Assembly: GCA_023333565.1 (NCBI GenBank)
Contig: JAJKFH010000044.1
Location: 248,001-312,000 of the forward strand
Reading direction: 5' to 3'
Source of the DNA: Puffinus mauretanicus
Taxonomy: Eukaryota > Chordata > Aves > Procellariiformes > Procellariidae
DNA length: 64,000 nucleotides
Shown here: positions 50,471 through 63,119 of the stretch, in pieces
Position numbering within the stretch: position 1 is the stretch's first letter
How the letters are laid out: every line of letters begins with the position of its first letter
Made by a program: the position numbers and the translations under genes
The notes under the pieces: model-generated
The model's input: only the letters and a program-made list of their open reading frames with translations
Told to the model about the DNA's origin: nothing
Database searches by the model: none

Positions 50471-50946
50471 GGGGGTGGCAGGCAGGAGGCCCTCTGGCCC
50501 CTCTCTGCTCCTCCAGGAATTTCTGGCCGCTTGTGCCCACCCAGCACTGCTCTCCAACAGGCACCACGTGGTGACGGCCAGCCCTACGCTGGAACGTCCC
50601 TTTTGTGCTGCCCTGCTCACAGCCCCGGGCAGCCAACCCCTGCCCGCCACACAGGTGACGGGAGGGGACACGGGAGAGCAGCTACCAGGCTCAAACCCAC
50701 TGCCTGCTCAACAGCCTTTGCTTTTCTTCCCCTCAGACTTATCGCCTCTTTTTTCTCATATCGCTAAGACCACCTCTGTACGATCCTGACAGCTCTGAAC
50801 TTGCCAGCGCGTACCAGCCATTGAACACGCAGGTTGCATGCATGTGACTTTCACTTGCCCCAAACCCAGTGTAATGAATTTCATAATCCTGCTATCCCTG
50901 CAAAAATATACAAGTATCTGAAAACAATGGAGTAAAATGCGCTTCT

Positions 50947-50970
50947 ATATGCATTTTATAAAATGCATAT
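50947..50970. repeat. Perfect 24-bp palindrome
   Basis: The half-site ATATGCATTTTA is followed directly by its exact reverse complement, with no spacer. The palindrome lies in an AT-rich, apparently unique part of the long intron and holds two ATGCAT cores. It could be a paired homeodomain/POU-type binding site or simply a cruciform-prone sequence. No function can be read from the sequence alone. Confidence 0.9.
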
Positions 50971-53212
50971 GGCTAGGAATAATTAAGTCATCTCCAGCAA
51001 TCCTTTAAAAGTTAGCACAAGCAGGAGACAGAAGAAAATGGGGCAGACACTCACTCTAGCAGCACTTGGCAGCAAGATGAAGAGGCAGCTGCCTTCTTCT
51101 GCCCTTTCCGGGCACTTGCTGAGCTGCAGGGAGCAAACGCGCCGACGTGGGGCCAGCTACCCAGGTCGAAGCTGGCAGTACAGCACACCAGCTGCTGGCC
51201 ACTGGCTCTTCCAGCGGCACTAGAGACCTGCTTTTGCAAGCCCTCCTCGCGCTGCTGCCCACGGCAGGCCCCAAATCCCCTGGCACCTCCGTGCTCAGCC
51301 ATGCTCCCACTCTGCCCTCGCTGGGAACTGCCCGGCTGGGTAAGGCTCGACTTTTCCCCAGCTGCCCTCCTCCTGCTTTGCCATCAGGTGCTCCAAGTAA
51401 TTTTGAGAAGACTTCCAAAAGCTTATTGATTATAGAAGCCCACAGTATTTTTTTTACCCACACCAACTTCCTAATGCTTTTATAATCATAGTGTGCTTCT
51501 GGCTTCAGCGAGTCCCAAGGCAGTGAATTCCTGAGCTAACTGCAGGGTGGAGAAAAACCACTGCTTCATACTGGTTTTGAGTGTGCTTGCCATTAATTTC
51601 ATTGCATGCTCCTTTCTCCTTGTGCCATGAAACAGGCAGAGGTTCCCTATTTCCCTCTAATAAGCCATTCAGTATTTTCAATATTTTTAACATATTTCCT
51701 CCTATTCATCTCGTTTCTAAGGTAACAATCCCGCTCTTCGAAATCTCTCTTCAAAGCAGAGATTTTTTTTTCTCATTCCTGATCATTTTCACTGCATCTC
51801 CGAAACCCTTTAACTCACACTGTTCTTGCTGAGTGCTAGTGCCCAGCCTGGTATGCAGCACTCTGAGGCACCATGATTTTGACTAAGGCATTAGACTGTT
51901 TTCCATATTATCATCCATCACACTGTTAGGTCATCTAATATCGCTTCATTTTGTACTGAAGTTGCACATTGAGCAGAGGCCTCCATTGAGCTGTTTAGAA
52001 AACATCCTGCAACTTTTCCTGAGTTAAAACTATGAATTAAGAATCCTAGTAGGTACCCGAGTGGTTCAATTTTCCCCCCCCAGTAGCTATTTTACATTTA
52101 TTTTCATTATTTTTTATTCTCTGACATGTTTCTTTCTCCCCAAATTCTTTAGATTGCCTCAAAGGGCCTCAGAGCTGTTTCTGCTATGGAGTTGATGTAA
52201 ATAGCTGCCAGCTGCAGACTGGTTCTTCAACACTCAAATCCATTTCTCGGTCATTATTGAACACAGCTATAACCCAGACCTGGTACCCACTCTTCAAACT
52301 CCTGCTCTGGCCTCACAGTATCAGAGTTTCTCGTTAGCCCTTTCTGGGTGGACGCTGCTTTATATCAGCCATGGCTGCGGTCGCTCTCGCCTCTCCACTA
52401 ACAGAGGGCTTCCGAAAGCAAAGCCTGACCCCAGTGGTCACCAAAGGGACCCTCAGCCATGAAGGCTCTCCAGCAGCACTTCTGCTGTCTGAGGGGAGCA
52501 GCACCCATCCTCCTGGATCGGAATGGGTGCCCATGCCTGGCTTCCAGCCGAAGGCAAGCACCAGCTGTGGCGAGCAGTGTCAGAGCTGACGTTCACATTG
52601 CACGTGGCCAGCGAGTGACGGGGAGCAGTGGGAGGACGCAAGGCCCATGTTGCTCCCACGCCTACGGGCAATGGAAACCCCTTGAAGCACAAGGAAGGCC
52701 TCCCCACGCCGCTCAGCGGGTCGGGGAAGGGTGTCCATCAGCCGCTCCTGGGCCCCGGGTTCAGCAGAGCAACGCCACCACCCGGGCCCGTAGGCAGAAT
52801 ACCGATAACCACAATAACAGCAGGTCGGTTGGGACGCATTAGGTGTTGGCTTATCTGCAATGTGCCACCTCGAAGTATTAGTTTTCAAGATGCATTCATT
52901 GTCATAGCAACGACAAGCGCAACGCAGCATCGATGTACTTACCATTTTTCTGAGAGGCAAGACGAGGGCTGGGGAGAAGATTGAGGGGGAAAAAACCCTT
53001 GGCGCTTGCTCCGGGCAGCCCTGCTCCCTGCGGCGCGCAGACAGGGAGACACAGGGCCGTTTTGGGCTCCACCGGCCTTCCCGCTCCCCACCTGCCGCCC
53101 GGGGTCCTGCGGGTGCCCGGCCCTGTGCAGGCACGGGGGCTCCGGTGGGTGCCGAGGCACACGCTGGCCATGGCACAGGACAGCCTTGCTCTGCCTCCCC
53201 CCGGCCCCTTAC

Positions 53213-53552
53213 CTGGCCTTGCTGCGGCTGCTCCTGCGGAGCGTGGGCAGATCAGCCTCCTTCTCCTCCTGCACCCGCTGCAGGGATGGGGAGCGGCTGT
53301 GGACACTGCGGGCACTGCCGGAGCTCGCCAGGCTGCCATCCCCTGCCCCGGCCCCCGCCACCGCCTCCTGCATCTGTGCCAGCAGCTGCGGGGGCAGGCT
53401 GCGGAGCGAGGGCACCGGCGAGTAGGACGCCCGGCTCTCTGCCTTCAGGTTGTTGTCACTGGCCGAGCGCTGCAGCATGCGCGGGGAGGAGAGGCCGCCG
53501 GTGCCGAGGATGCGTCTCCTCTTCGTGTAGCTGGGAGTTTCTCTGAAAGGCA
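53213..53552 (-). CDS. SHANK3: SHANK3 internal exon: linker between ankyrin repeats and SH3 domain
   Basis: This exon encodes the mostly disordered linker that follows the ankyrin repeats of the postsynaptic scaffold. The 340-nt exon gives TG (finishing a Val codon), 112 codons and then AG. It opens with PFRETPSYTKRRR, followed by GLSSPRMLQRSASDNNLK and SLRSLPPQLLAQMQEA. A Gly/Ala/Ser stretch (about residues 67-84) comes next, then HSRSPSLQRVQEEKEADL and a basic tail, RRSSRSKA. PFRETPSY-x-KRRR and the LQRSASD-x-NLK block are hallmarks I associate with SHANK3; SHANK2 and SHANK1 differ at these positions. The acceptor reads cctggctcttttgcag with a CTAAT branch-like site about 26 nt upstream. 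The donor reads GCCAG/gtaagg. Joined to the exon at 7436-7629 the protein reads SKA-S-PGGP in frame. The open frame reading through the acceptor is only chance extension. The Gly/Ala/Ser segment looks longer than in mammalian SHANK3. Confidence 0.9.
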
Positions 53553-54065
53553 CTGCAAAAGAGCCAGGGAAAGCGGCATTAGCTACTGGGCACACAGCGC
53601 AAAGCCAGCATTGGCCGGCCATGCTTGGGCTGGAAGATGGCGGCAAAGTAGGAATGCTGGGAAAGCACGCGGAGCTGGGCCGGGAGGGCAGGAACAGCCA
53701 GGGCAGAAGAGGACACAGCTCCGCCTGCTTCCAGCTCCTCTCCTTGCATCACGCCAGGGAAACCGCCCAGGAGCACGCAGGGCAGGTGAGCCCAACCGCG
53801 GCGCACAGGCGTGGGGAGGATTTAGAGGTGGCATCTCGGGAAGCACCCAAGGAGCCCTGCCAGAGAGAGAGGCAGCGCTGGCAAAGGCACCCGGGGAGGA
53901 TGTGCAGGGCCGCCAGCAGGACCCCTGCCAGCCCATCTCCAGCCACCACCCTGGTTCAGAGGTGGTGACATGTGTACGGGACATTGACACTCGCAGTAAC
54001 GCTGGCCACCGCTTACTATTCTGTTTCAGAGACAGGGAAGGCCTAAATCATAGCTATATAATTCT

Positions 54066-54760
54066 TGGCTGGAAAGCTGCCCAGAGGAAAAGGACCTGGG
54101 GGTGCTGGTCGACAGCCGGCTGAACATGAGCCGGCAGTGTGCCCAGGTGGCCAAGGAGGCCAACCGCATCCTGGCCTGTATCAGAAATAGCATGGCCAGC
54201 AGGAGCAGGGACGTGATCGTGCCCCTGTACTCGGCACTGGTGAGGCCACACCTCGAATCCTGTGTTCAGTTCTGGGCCCCTCCCTACAAGAAAGACATTG
54301 GGGGGCTGGAGCGTGTCCAGAGAAGGGCAACGAAGCTGGTGAAGGGCCTGGAGCACAAGTCTGATGGGGAGCGGCTGAGGGAACTGGGGTTGTTTAGTCT
54401 GGAGAAGAGGAGGCTGAGGGGAGACCTCATCGCGCTCTACAACTACCTGAAAGGAGGTTGTAGTGAGGTGGGGGTTGGTCTGTTCTGCCAAGTAACAAGC
54501 GATAGGACAAGAGGAAATGGCCTCAAGTTGTGCCAGGGGAGGTTTAGATTGGACATTAGGAAAAATTTCTGTACTAAAAGAGTGGTCAGGCCTTGGAACA
54601 GGCTGCCCAGGGAAGTGGTGGAGTCACCGACCCTGGAGGTATTTAAAAGAGGTGTAGATGTGGCGCTTAGGGACATGGCTTTGTGGGCATGGTGATGTTG
54701 GATTGACGGTTGGACTTGATGATCTTAGAGGTCTTTTCCAACCTTAATGATCCTATGATT
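54066..54760 (+). mobile_element. CR1 non-LTR retroposon, young-looking copy with intact ORF2 C-terminus
   Basis: About 695 bp. A single uninterrupted frame at 54102-54695 (197 codons) encodes the C-terminal region of the CR1 reverse-transcriptase protein. It includes [80 protein letters not shown] and [19 protein letters not shown]. The catalytic core and the endonuclease are missing because of 5' truncation, so it cannot move by itself. It ends in a short, partly decayed octamer tail (tcctatgattt). It lies about 510 bp upstream of the SHANK3 linker exon, antisense to the gene. The lack of frameshifts suggests a more recent insertion than the other copies. Confidence 0.95.
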
Positions 54761-57162
54761 TAGGCACGTGCCAAGTGCAAGCCTAGAAAATACAATGCAC
54801 AGAATAAAATACCTGCTACTCCCTGCCGTACCTGACACACTACCTAACCCTCAGGAGCGTGAGGAAGAAATGCACCTCACGAAGCCACGAAGATGCAAAC
54901 TCCTGCCTCTGCCTGCAGCTCTGCAGAGGGAGAAAGCGCGGAAACAGGGAACCCGACATGGACGCAGGGGAAGAAGGCTCTGCTGCGGAGCCACAGCGCT
55001 GCAGACCTCAGGTCAGGAAAGACGTATTTTCCTAAATTTTGTTTAATGAATCCATTTACAATCTGAAGCTTAACATGCTTAAAGTTTGTCTGACACATGC
55101 AGCAACGTCCAGTGAGGAACCCAGAGTTGACAATATCCAGCCCATTTCTGGTTCAAACATAGTGGCAAAAGCAAGGGGACAGGTAAAGCACACAGAGGTC
55201 TCCCGCGCTCCTGCTCAAAGGCACGCTCAGAAGCGGTGTGATCCTGCTAACAGGGGACCTCCTGCCCCATCCGCATTCAAGACTCCCCTGGCTTCATCCT
55301 TCCAAGGCCACCTATCCCACAGCAACTTGCACAAAGGCGTGTGAGCCCTGAACACGCTCCGATGGCCACCGCCAAGGGGCTGCAGAGGACGGGAGCAGCC
55401 GGGGTCTGCGCAGGATGCTGCCCAACGTTGAGCAAGGCCTCAGACCTGTGTCACCCTTGACCGAACACCTTGAAGGCACTTCCTGGCTGCGCTGCGCAAC
55501 CACACTCGGGATATTTTTCCGAGGAATATTTTAGGTTCAAAGTACAAGAATTTCAGGCTCCTGTAAATCTCCCTGTTGTCATAGCAACGTGATGCATTTG
55601 TTCTCTGATGAGTTTCAACCACGTGGTGGGGGAATTTCTGCCGGCAGCATCCACGCTCCCCGCGGCAGCTCAGCCCGGCTCCCCAGCCTCCTGCTGCCGG
55701 CCACCTGCCCACAGCCTCGGTGCTGCCATCGCCCTGCATCCAGGCCACCCCAACAGGAAAAATGGGTCAAAATGGTCACCAAGAGGCCACAGGCAAGGAG
55801 GGATGTTGGAGGGAAAGAAGCAAAGCCTGGGCCGTGGATGTGATACAGTCCCTGCAGAAAAATGTGCTGTGGATTCAATGTCTGGGAGTTTGCAGGACTG
55901 TAGCACGAGGATGCTGATGGCCTGTCCCACCAACACAACACGCTGGAGAGGAAGCCACAGTCAGGGCTAACTACAACCATGTCACAGGCAATGCTGAACA
56001 GGTTTGGTTGACGAGGACTGCCAACCCGAATTCATGTGTCATCCATACATATGGTAGATCCCCAGGAGACATTTAATTTTGCACTACATCAGTTCTCATA
56101 GAAAATCACTTAAAAAAATCAGAGAAGCAAACACTAAATGGATGCATGTCATGGTAACTGGCAGATCTAAAAATTATTAGAAATTGGAAATAGTCACTGG
56201 AAACACAAGGAAGTTTCTTGCTAGTCTCAAAGAGCTCTTTTCAAACCAAGCCAAGTCAGTAACTTTAAGCATGGTTCTTGGAAAGAAGTACAGAATTACT
56301 TTTAGTAAAAGTGCCAAACGCTGCCTAGTGATAAAAGCACATCAGTCAGTGCCTGAATACCTTTCCAAACCGAAGGCCAAGGCACATACTGGTCAAGTGA
56401 GTACACCGCTAGTGTACTTCCAGGGACCAACACCATAGGTGAAACCAAGTGGTCAGGGGATTGTAACCTGAGAAAGGCCGTGAGCTCACAGCATCGGTCA
56501 ACCAAACACAAGTCAGTGCCGTTCTGCCACAACAGAGTCAACCTGAGCCTGTTATGTCTAAGCAACGACGCCCCAGAGAGGAGGTCTCAGCGGTGCTCCA
56601 TCAGTAGGCAATGTTACCGCTGGAGAAATGCCAGGTTTGGATCTGCACCATATGAGAATTTTGGTAAAAAGGAAATATTCAGCAAGATCTAGAAAAATGT
56701 GCCTGGATCATTCTTCCCCCCATCCTGGCAGAAGCCAGGAGCTGCAGTCAGCCCTTTGCAGATGATTGGTGCCACCCGTGCTCCATACCAGCTGCTCAGG
56801 CAGAGTCCACAATGCGCTCCCCGCTGTGCACGTCCATTATTACAGGAAGCAAGGGACGCTCAAAGCACCAGAACTACAGCCGGACCCATGCTGAGGTACT
56901 GGTCTGGTTCATGCGTGACTGAGCTCAGCATCATTGGCCTTGACACCAAACCAAGAGAGAAAGAAACAGAAAAATGAGTGCAACGATGAAAACTTCAGAC
57001 AGCAGGAGTTGGCCTGGGCTTGCTTTAGTGTGTTTTATAAATTAATTATTAGTTTCTTGATATTAATTGCTTAGAAAAAAAAATCATAACTGTATGTTGA
57101 ACTGATCATATGCAAGCTTACTATAAAATAATCCTATTGGCGAGCTGCTTTTACCAAATTGA

Positions 57163-57208
57163 CAAAAAAAAAGGAAAAAAGAAAAAACAAGGAGAAAACA
57201 AAAAAAAG
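57163..57208. repeat. A-rich low-complexity tract
   Basis: About 46 bp of A-runs broken by G or C. No retroposon body was recognised beside it. Confidence 0.8.
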
Positions 57209-60200
57209 CAGAGATTTATCTTGCAAGGGAAGAAAGAAGCACACCAGTCAGGAGATCCTGTTGGTCTGTGCTAGATCTCCTCTGCTCCTGGTTGTCTTAG
57301 CTGAACTGAAAAGCAGTAAGCTTGTCCCAGCCCCTGCTTCTCCCCACTGCACAGACTTCACACTAGGGTGATGTCAAATGGGTCAGGGCCAGGTTCGGAT
57401 GGGGAAGATCGGCACAGTTCATGGCAAGACATTCACAGCAAGCACCAATTATTGGGCAATGAGACAGAAACAGGTTGCTCAAGGACTCACTGGTTAAAGG
57501 GAAGGTACTTTATAATTCTTGACACAGGTCAGGGCAAGTGCTTTAATTTAGCCTGTCAAATAAATCACCTGGTCACCCATTTCCACACTCCACACAAGAG
57601 CAGTCATCACCTTATATATTCAAAGTGCTCCCTCTCAACACCAAAATTATAGCATCCACTTTAAAACGAAAGAAAAACACAACCTCTGACTCAGATTCAC
57701 ATCAGAGAGGAGGAGCAAGGTGGCTGGAGAAAGCAGCCCAGGACCACTCTGCTACTCACTAATCGATTCACCATAACATGGAGTATAAGAGTCCCTGAAG
57801 CACAACATAACATAGCATTTACAGGAGTAAACGAGAAGGTATCCAGGTCACATAACAGGTTGTAAAGCCAAAGTTTCCTGAGTATTTAATTCCAGAAGCA
57901 TATTAAGAGGACAGTATTATAGCAGCAAAGACAGTCTCTTGAAAGACAGAATGTACCTGCGCTATGTGTGTAATTTTAATTTGGCCCCCAGCGCACAGTA
58001 ACCGCACGCGAGGTGGGATTCAGACAGCCTATTTCATTTGCCAAAGTGGGATTTAGGGGCAAGGGAGTCACATAAGTCCCAAAAATGAGTGACAAAGCCT
58101 GCTTTCCAGCACTATCATAGGAGCACAGACTTTCAGGTTATAAACATTTAGATTGCAAAGTTCCCTACGCTCTCGGGTGCCCAAACATGCTCTGATGTCT
58201 CCTGATCCAAGCAGCTGCAGCCAAGGACGCAGGGTATCTGCTCTGGCACATAGACAAGAGGTCAGGGGGACCCAGCAAAGCCCTCGGGAGCCTCAAAGCA
58301 GAGGTACAGATGATGGAAACCTCCCCTGCCCCGACTTCAGTGCTTAGCTTCTGGCACCTGGACTGCCTCGGGGCCCATTTCAGGGCCACTGTGCAGCCAG
58401 GAAGGCAACTGGACTAAGATCAGATGTTTCTACACAGAGGTTAGAGACCTAGAAATGACACTATGTGCCTGGGAAAGCCTGGCTTTGACTGAGAACGCTG
58501 ATGAGCAGACATCCAGGCAGCTTCACAGGAGGAGGGCAATCAGAGGAATACAGCTACCACTCATGTGAGCGATAAAGGACTTCTCTCTCCAGATGCTCCA
58601 GAGCTGCTCCAAAACCCTCATCTAAGCACAGACTTATGTCCAGCTAGTCTGGAAGCTCTGCCATGCAGATACAGTGTGAGCTTGGGTCTATCTGGACAGA
58701 AATTAGATATATTCAGAGAGATACAACCACGTTCTTGGCCGTGATATGCAACGAGATGGAGACAGCAAGGGAGATGAAATCTCTTGCACGTGGCAGAAAT
58801 GTGGAAGAGAACATTGTCTGCGCCACAGCCAGATGGCAAAAAGGACAGGAGAGATACCCACACTGCATGGGATGTGGGCTGGGGCAAATCCGTAAAGCAG
58901 ATCCTGAAGCAAAAGAGGAACTGGTGGAGGCAGTTTGATGTTGAAGGGTGCTATGGGTGCACTTATTTGCACGAAAAAGTCCATCAGGAGATCAGCATTT
59001 GGCACAGTCACAAGGACAGGAAAGGCACCAGGAACACGTCCGAGGGCTGCAGCAGACAGAAAATCGAGGCCACCACATACACGGGGCAGCAATGTGGGCA
59101 AAGGACAACCACAGTCTGCACTGACAGCAGAGCCTGGATCAGTGCTGGAGCCCTCTAGGCATCCTCTTATTACTGTTTTTAAACTGGCCTTTCCTAGGAG
59201 AGATAAGCAAGGGACCAACAACCCTAACGTGTGATTTGCTGTTTACTTCTCTTCCCTGAGGGAGCACTGTGTGTTCAAAAGCAAAAGTCTCGGGGAAACC
59301 CTCTGCTGTTCTGAGGGAGACAAGTGAAAGACGAGAACTTCCTACTAGGGTTGGAAGCACTGAATTAACCATAACTCTTTGTTTTGAGCAGCATGCTTCA
59401 GAGGCCCTGGCTCCCTAACAGAGAACAACACACAGAACAGCCACATGCTCACAACAGCCGAATTACATTTGTGTAGCCAAATCCAGGTCTCCAGAACGTG
59501 CAATAACCCCAGGCCCATTTAATGTCTTAAAAACGCAGGAGGAGTCCACCTCTGCCCACACTGTCCTGCGGGAGGCCAATGCTCGGCTTCTGCACCGTGC
59601 CGGTGAGGATGCCACAGTCCCGCCTGCTCCGCTGGCTCTAACTCTGAGGGCCAACCTCCTCCAGCACAGCAGAGTGGCTTCATTCAGCCAAAAATTAGGT
59701 CATTCTCAGCTTCAGAGAGAGAGCTTAGTTCTCTTCTGTTCAGAAGGACGTTGAGCAAGGTTCCTTCATGCTGCTCTCCCCGTTAGCACCCTCTGTGCGA
59801 GCCCCAGCTTGTCACTGGGATGGGACCCTGCCCCGTCCCCTGCCGGCCACTGTCACAGCAGTACGAAGGACTGAAATCACGCTCCTCGCCAGAAAGAAGG
59901 TAGCCGAAAGGGAGGCCTGGAGAGGGCTCCCTGCAGGCTGGGGATCTGTTGCAGGATGCGAGACGTGTCTCATCCAACAGCTTCCCAATGCCAGAAGGCG
60001 GAGGCACCCCCACCATCCCCTTGTCCGCTCCCACCTGCACTGGGTGCCAGCCCCAGGCATCAGACCAGCCCGCCAGCTCAACTCATCAGCCTCCTGGAAA
60101 GCACATGCAGCAAAACAAAACTAACGAATAATCGTGTGAGAGTAGTTTTCTTCTGGGTCAGTGAAAACCAGAGCCATGCAAGAGCTAGGGGCAGGAAAAC

Positions 60201-61981
60201 ACGCAGGAGCAAGGTGGACCACAAATCCCTCCTTAGGCTGGGAGCTGAGACCAGTGCAGCCCTGTCCTAGCGCCAAGGAACCGCAGGAGGAACAGCAGCC
60301 AGCCACAGTGCCGAGGCTTCCTGTCTCCGGGCGGCCGAGCTACGGCAGCGGCTGGGAAGCAGCTTCATTACACCGTCCTCGCAGGGCTGGGGAGGGGACG
60401 GGGACCACCAGGGCAGGAGCCAGCAAGGAAAGAGCGAGAGGAGGTGTGCACAGTGGGGCATTCAAAGAAGCCCCCACAAGCTAACAGCAGACAGGGAAGC
60501 AGCCTGGTCTGGTACCTGGGTCCTCAGGCCCCTCACAGAGGCAGGCAAGAGGTTTGGGAACAAGGCTCGGAGAGGGAGGGTTTCCCCCCCGGGGAGCACG
60601 GTCCCCAGCCAGAGACAGGACAGCCAGCCCAGCGCGGGCAGGGGGACGTGGCCACCATCCCCCACAGGTTGGGGGAGGGGAGTGCCCAGCCAGGACGCAG
60701 CTCCTCTTCCCCCACCCTCAGAGCGGGGACAGGGTAGCAGGAAGAGACCTTGGACCCGGCATAAGACCTGAGGAGCTGCTCCCCGGCTGGGGTCTGATGT
60801 GCCAAACCTCAGCATGGAGACTCAGACTTTGTACAGGCAGTTTACTCATAACACCAATTTATAATGTGAAGAGCCGATTTGCCTTGGTTTGGCAGGTGAA
60901 CTCCTCGCCAGGAGGCTCCGAGGTGCTCTGGCGTGCCGTGATGCCCCAAACCACCGTACGAGTCCCGAGGCACTCTTTAGCCAGCCCCGCGGGCTGCACA
61001 GCCGGCTTCTCCCTGCTCCTCAACCTGCCTGAAGCTGGTAATAATAACAATAAACTGCTGAGCCTGAACTCCAGCCACCAGGTGCCAGAAACAGGGTAGT
61101 TTCAGGCTGCCAGGTAGCCAGTTCTGATGAAGGTTTCCCCTCCCCATCCCCCAAATCCACTGTCCCCAGTGGGGAAAGGAGGGAAGTGAGAGCAATAAAG
61201 AAAAAAACTTTGTGCGGTTCATACAATCACCTTTGAAGATTCTTTTCTATACCTTCTCAAGAGTTTAATCAAAGTATGTTTACTGGGTTTCTCGCAGCAA
61301 AATGAATCACTTCAGTTACCATGACAGCGCTGCTCGAAGCATACAACTGTGCCCCGCCAGCCTGGTTCATCTGATGCTCCCGCGTTTGCTTTCTGCCCTC
61401 CAGAAGGGGAAATGCATGGCTCTCGACTCGAAAACGCCTCTTGCTGCTCAGGTGTGGTGGGAGCAGGATGCAGCCAGGGCTCCCCAAGGAGTTCCCGGCC
61501 CCAAGATGCTGCGCTGGCACCTGGGCGGCACCTGAACCACACTCCAAACAACCCCGAGCTGCAGTCTAATGAACCAAAGTGTAATCAACACTCGGAGGTT
61601 GTTTAGATTTGCTGGCTCAATGTTAAATATTCATGTAAAAGAGCAAAAGCACACGGAGTGCAAATGTCTCCACAGTTGCAAGCTGAGAGGCCACATTTAC
61701 ATTTTAATAGTGGAAAATTACAAAGCAAACTGGAGAAGGCGCATAGCATCTCCCCTCATGCGGCAGATTTTGCCCAGGCTTCTCTCCCATGCAGGAGAGA
61801 GGGGCTACTCCAAGAGACCTTCCAGGTATTTTTTTTTCTAGGAATGAAAACTAAGGGAAAAGGACGAGGTGATGAGGTAGACCAGAATCTCTCGGCTCCA
61901 AAGAGGGAGCTGGCAATTTACCTCGGTATTAAGAAGTAGTCCACTGAAAGGAATTATAGCCTCATTATATTTTTTTAATTG

Positions 61982-61996
61982 AAAAAAAAAAAAAAA
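61982..61996. repeat. Poly-A tract (15 A)
   Basis: A run of 15 adenines after ttttttaattg. No retroposon body was recognised beside it. Confidence 0.9.
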
Positions 61997-63119
61997 TCAT
62001 CCTCCAACCATTTCTCCAGCCATCTCCATTTGCCTCTCAGCTACCGATCTTCACATCTGATGCTGCACCCCTGGACACAGCCCCTCAGAGCCACCCCCTC
62101 CTCTCCCACCTGCCCCTCCTCAGTCCTTCACCTGAACGTAGGTCTCTCGCCTTGTCCTGCTCAGTGCCAGCCCTTCACAGCTGGAAACAGATTTTACTGT
62201 GCATTTGTAAAACTTAAATTGAAACTGCTAAAAATACATGTTAATTAAACTTGCTAGTTTTCCCCTACAAGCAATTCTAAAATGCGCTGGCAATTCACCT
62301 GTGAGTGGTATTCTGATATGAGATTTTCAGCCTTTCTCTTCCGATAAAATCCATCAGCCTGATGCATCTCAACACTGCAAATTTTTCCTTCCACGAGTTT
62401 GGTGGATTTTTCATTCCTCTGTTTCACCTTGTTACATTTAGCACATCAAGGGTCCTGCTTGGACTATCAGGCCATTGCTAAACCCCCCCAGAGGAAATCC
62501 TAACAACTGCTCAAACCTATTACAGGCGGCATGCAATTAAATTAACAATGATGATAACAGAAAATCAGTAAAATCTAATGGGTGTTTCTGATATGTCTTT
62601 GAAAATAATTCCCATACATACCTCTGTACTAGCAAAAAAATGCACCCAAGACCAAAATGGAGCATTTAAAACTTCCCCCACAATTCCAAGGATAGCAGTA
62701 ACTGACGCTTGTTCAGTTATGTACATTCAAATTAGCAGATCGAAAGCTTCTGCAGCAAAGTTCAAAAGAATCTGCAATACAGCTCACTGAGTCGCTGGCC
62801 TATATTTATAATATTCCTTCAAAAGCTCCAGAGATGGGGAGGCAGCTTTGAAACGGTCAGTGGGATGATTCCAATAACCATACAGAGCTTAGCTTCATAT
62901 CATTTCTAGGAAAAGGTTGGAAAAACTGAAACAGGACACTCATCAATTAATCAGAACTTAATTTATATCAGCCAGGATGGCTTTAAGAGCTCAAATCTCA
63001 CTGACAAAAATACCTGCTGACATCACAAGCTTTGGTGAAACTGCTGACCCTATGATACTCTGATTACATGCTACCACTGGACAAGTTACCAGAGCACATT
63101 TTAACAGTCCCAATAATGA

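Larger units (their letters stand above)
7630..53212 (-). other. SHANK3: SHANK3 intron of about 45.6 kb between the linker exon and the SH3 exon
   Basis: The interval runs from a gtaagg donor at its 5' end (53212 on the minus strand) to a tttacag acceptor at 7632-7630. The two flanking exons are in matching phase and meet at a Ser codon. No other exon with SHANK similarity was recognised inside it. The intron carries most of the CR1 copies listed separately and the larger part of the CpG island at its 3' end. I cannot exclude small alternative exons. Confidence 0.8.
43133..53212. other. Intronic sequence upstream of the long intron's middle, with scattered CR1 scraps
   Basis: Apart from the listed CR1 fragments, palindrome and CpG cluster, nothing was recognised. 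45300-45760 is GC-rich with chance open frames. 50850-51030 and 51490-52350 are AT-rich and unique-looking. 52900-53212 becomes GC-rich next to the linker exon. Confidence 0.55.
54761..63119. other. SHANK3 intron upstream of the linker exon
   Basis: No exon was recognised. The preceding SHANK3 exon should encode the end of the ankyrin repeats and must finish with a single G to complete the Val codon at 53552. No such sequence was seen on the minus strand here. The stretch holds simple A-rich tracts and unique-looking sequence, AT-rich at 62200-62800. Confidence 0.55.

Noticed and set aside
50210..50789. Overlapping open frames on both strands
   Set aside because: They come from a local CpG-rich patch; composition explains them and no family was recognised.
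53553..53646. Upstream extension of the linker-exon frame to an ATG at 53646
   Set aside because: A good acceptor (cttttgcag) lies at 53555-53553 and SHANK3 homology starts exactly after it. The extension is intron read-through.
54102..54695. 197-codon plus-strand frame taken as a host gene
   Set aside because: The protein is the C-terminal part of CR1 ORF2, so it is retroposon sequence and not a host gene.
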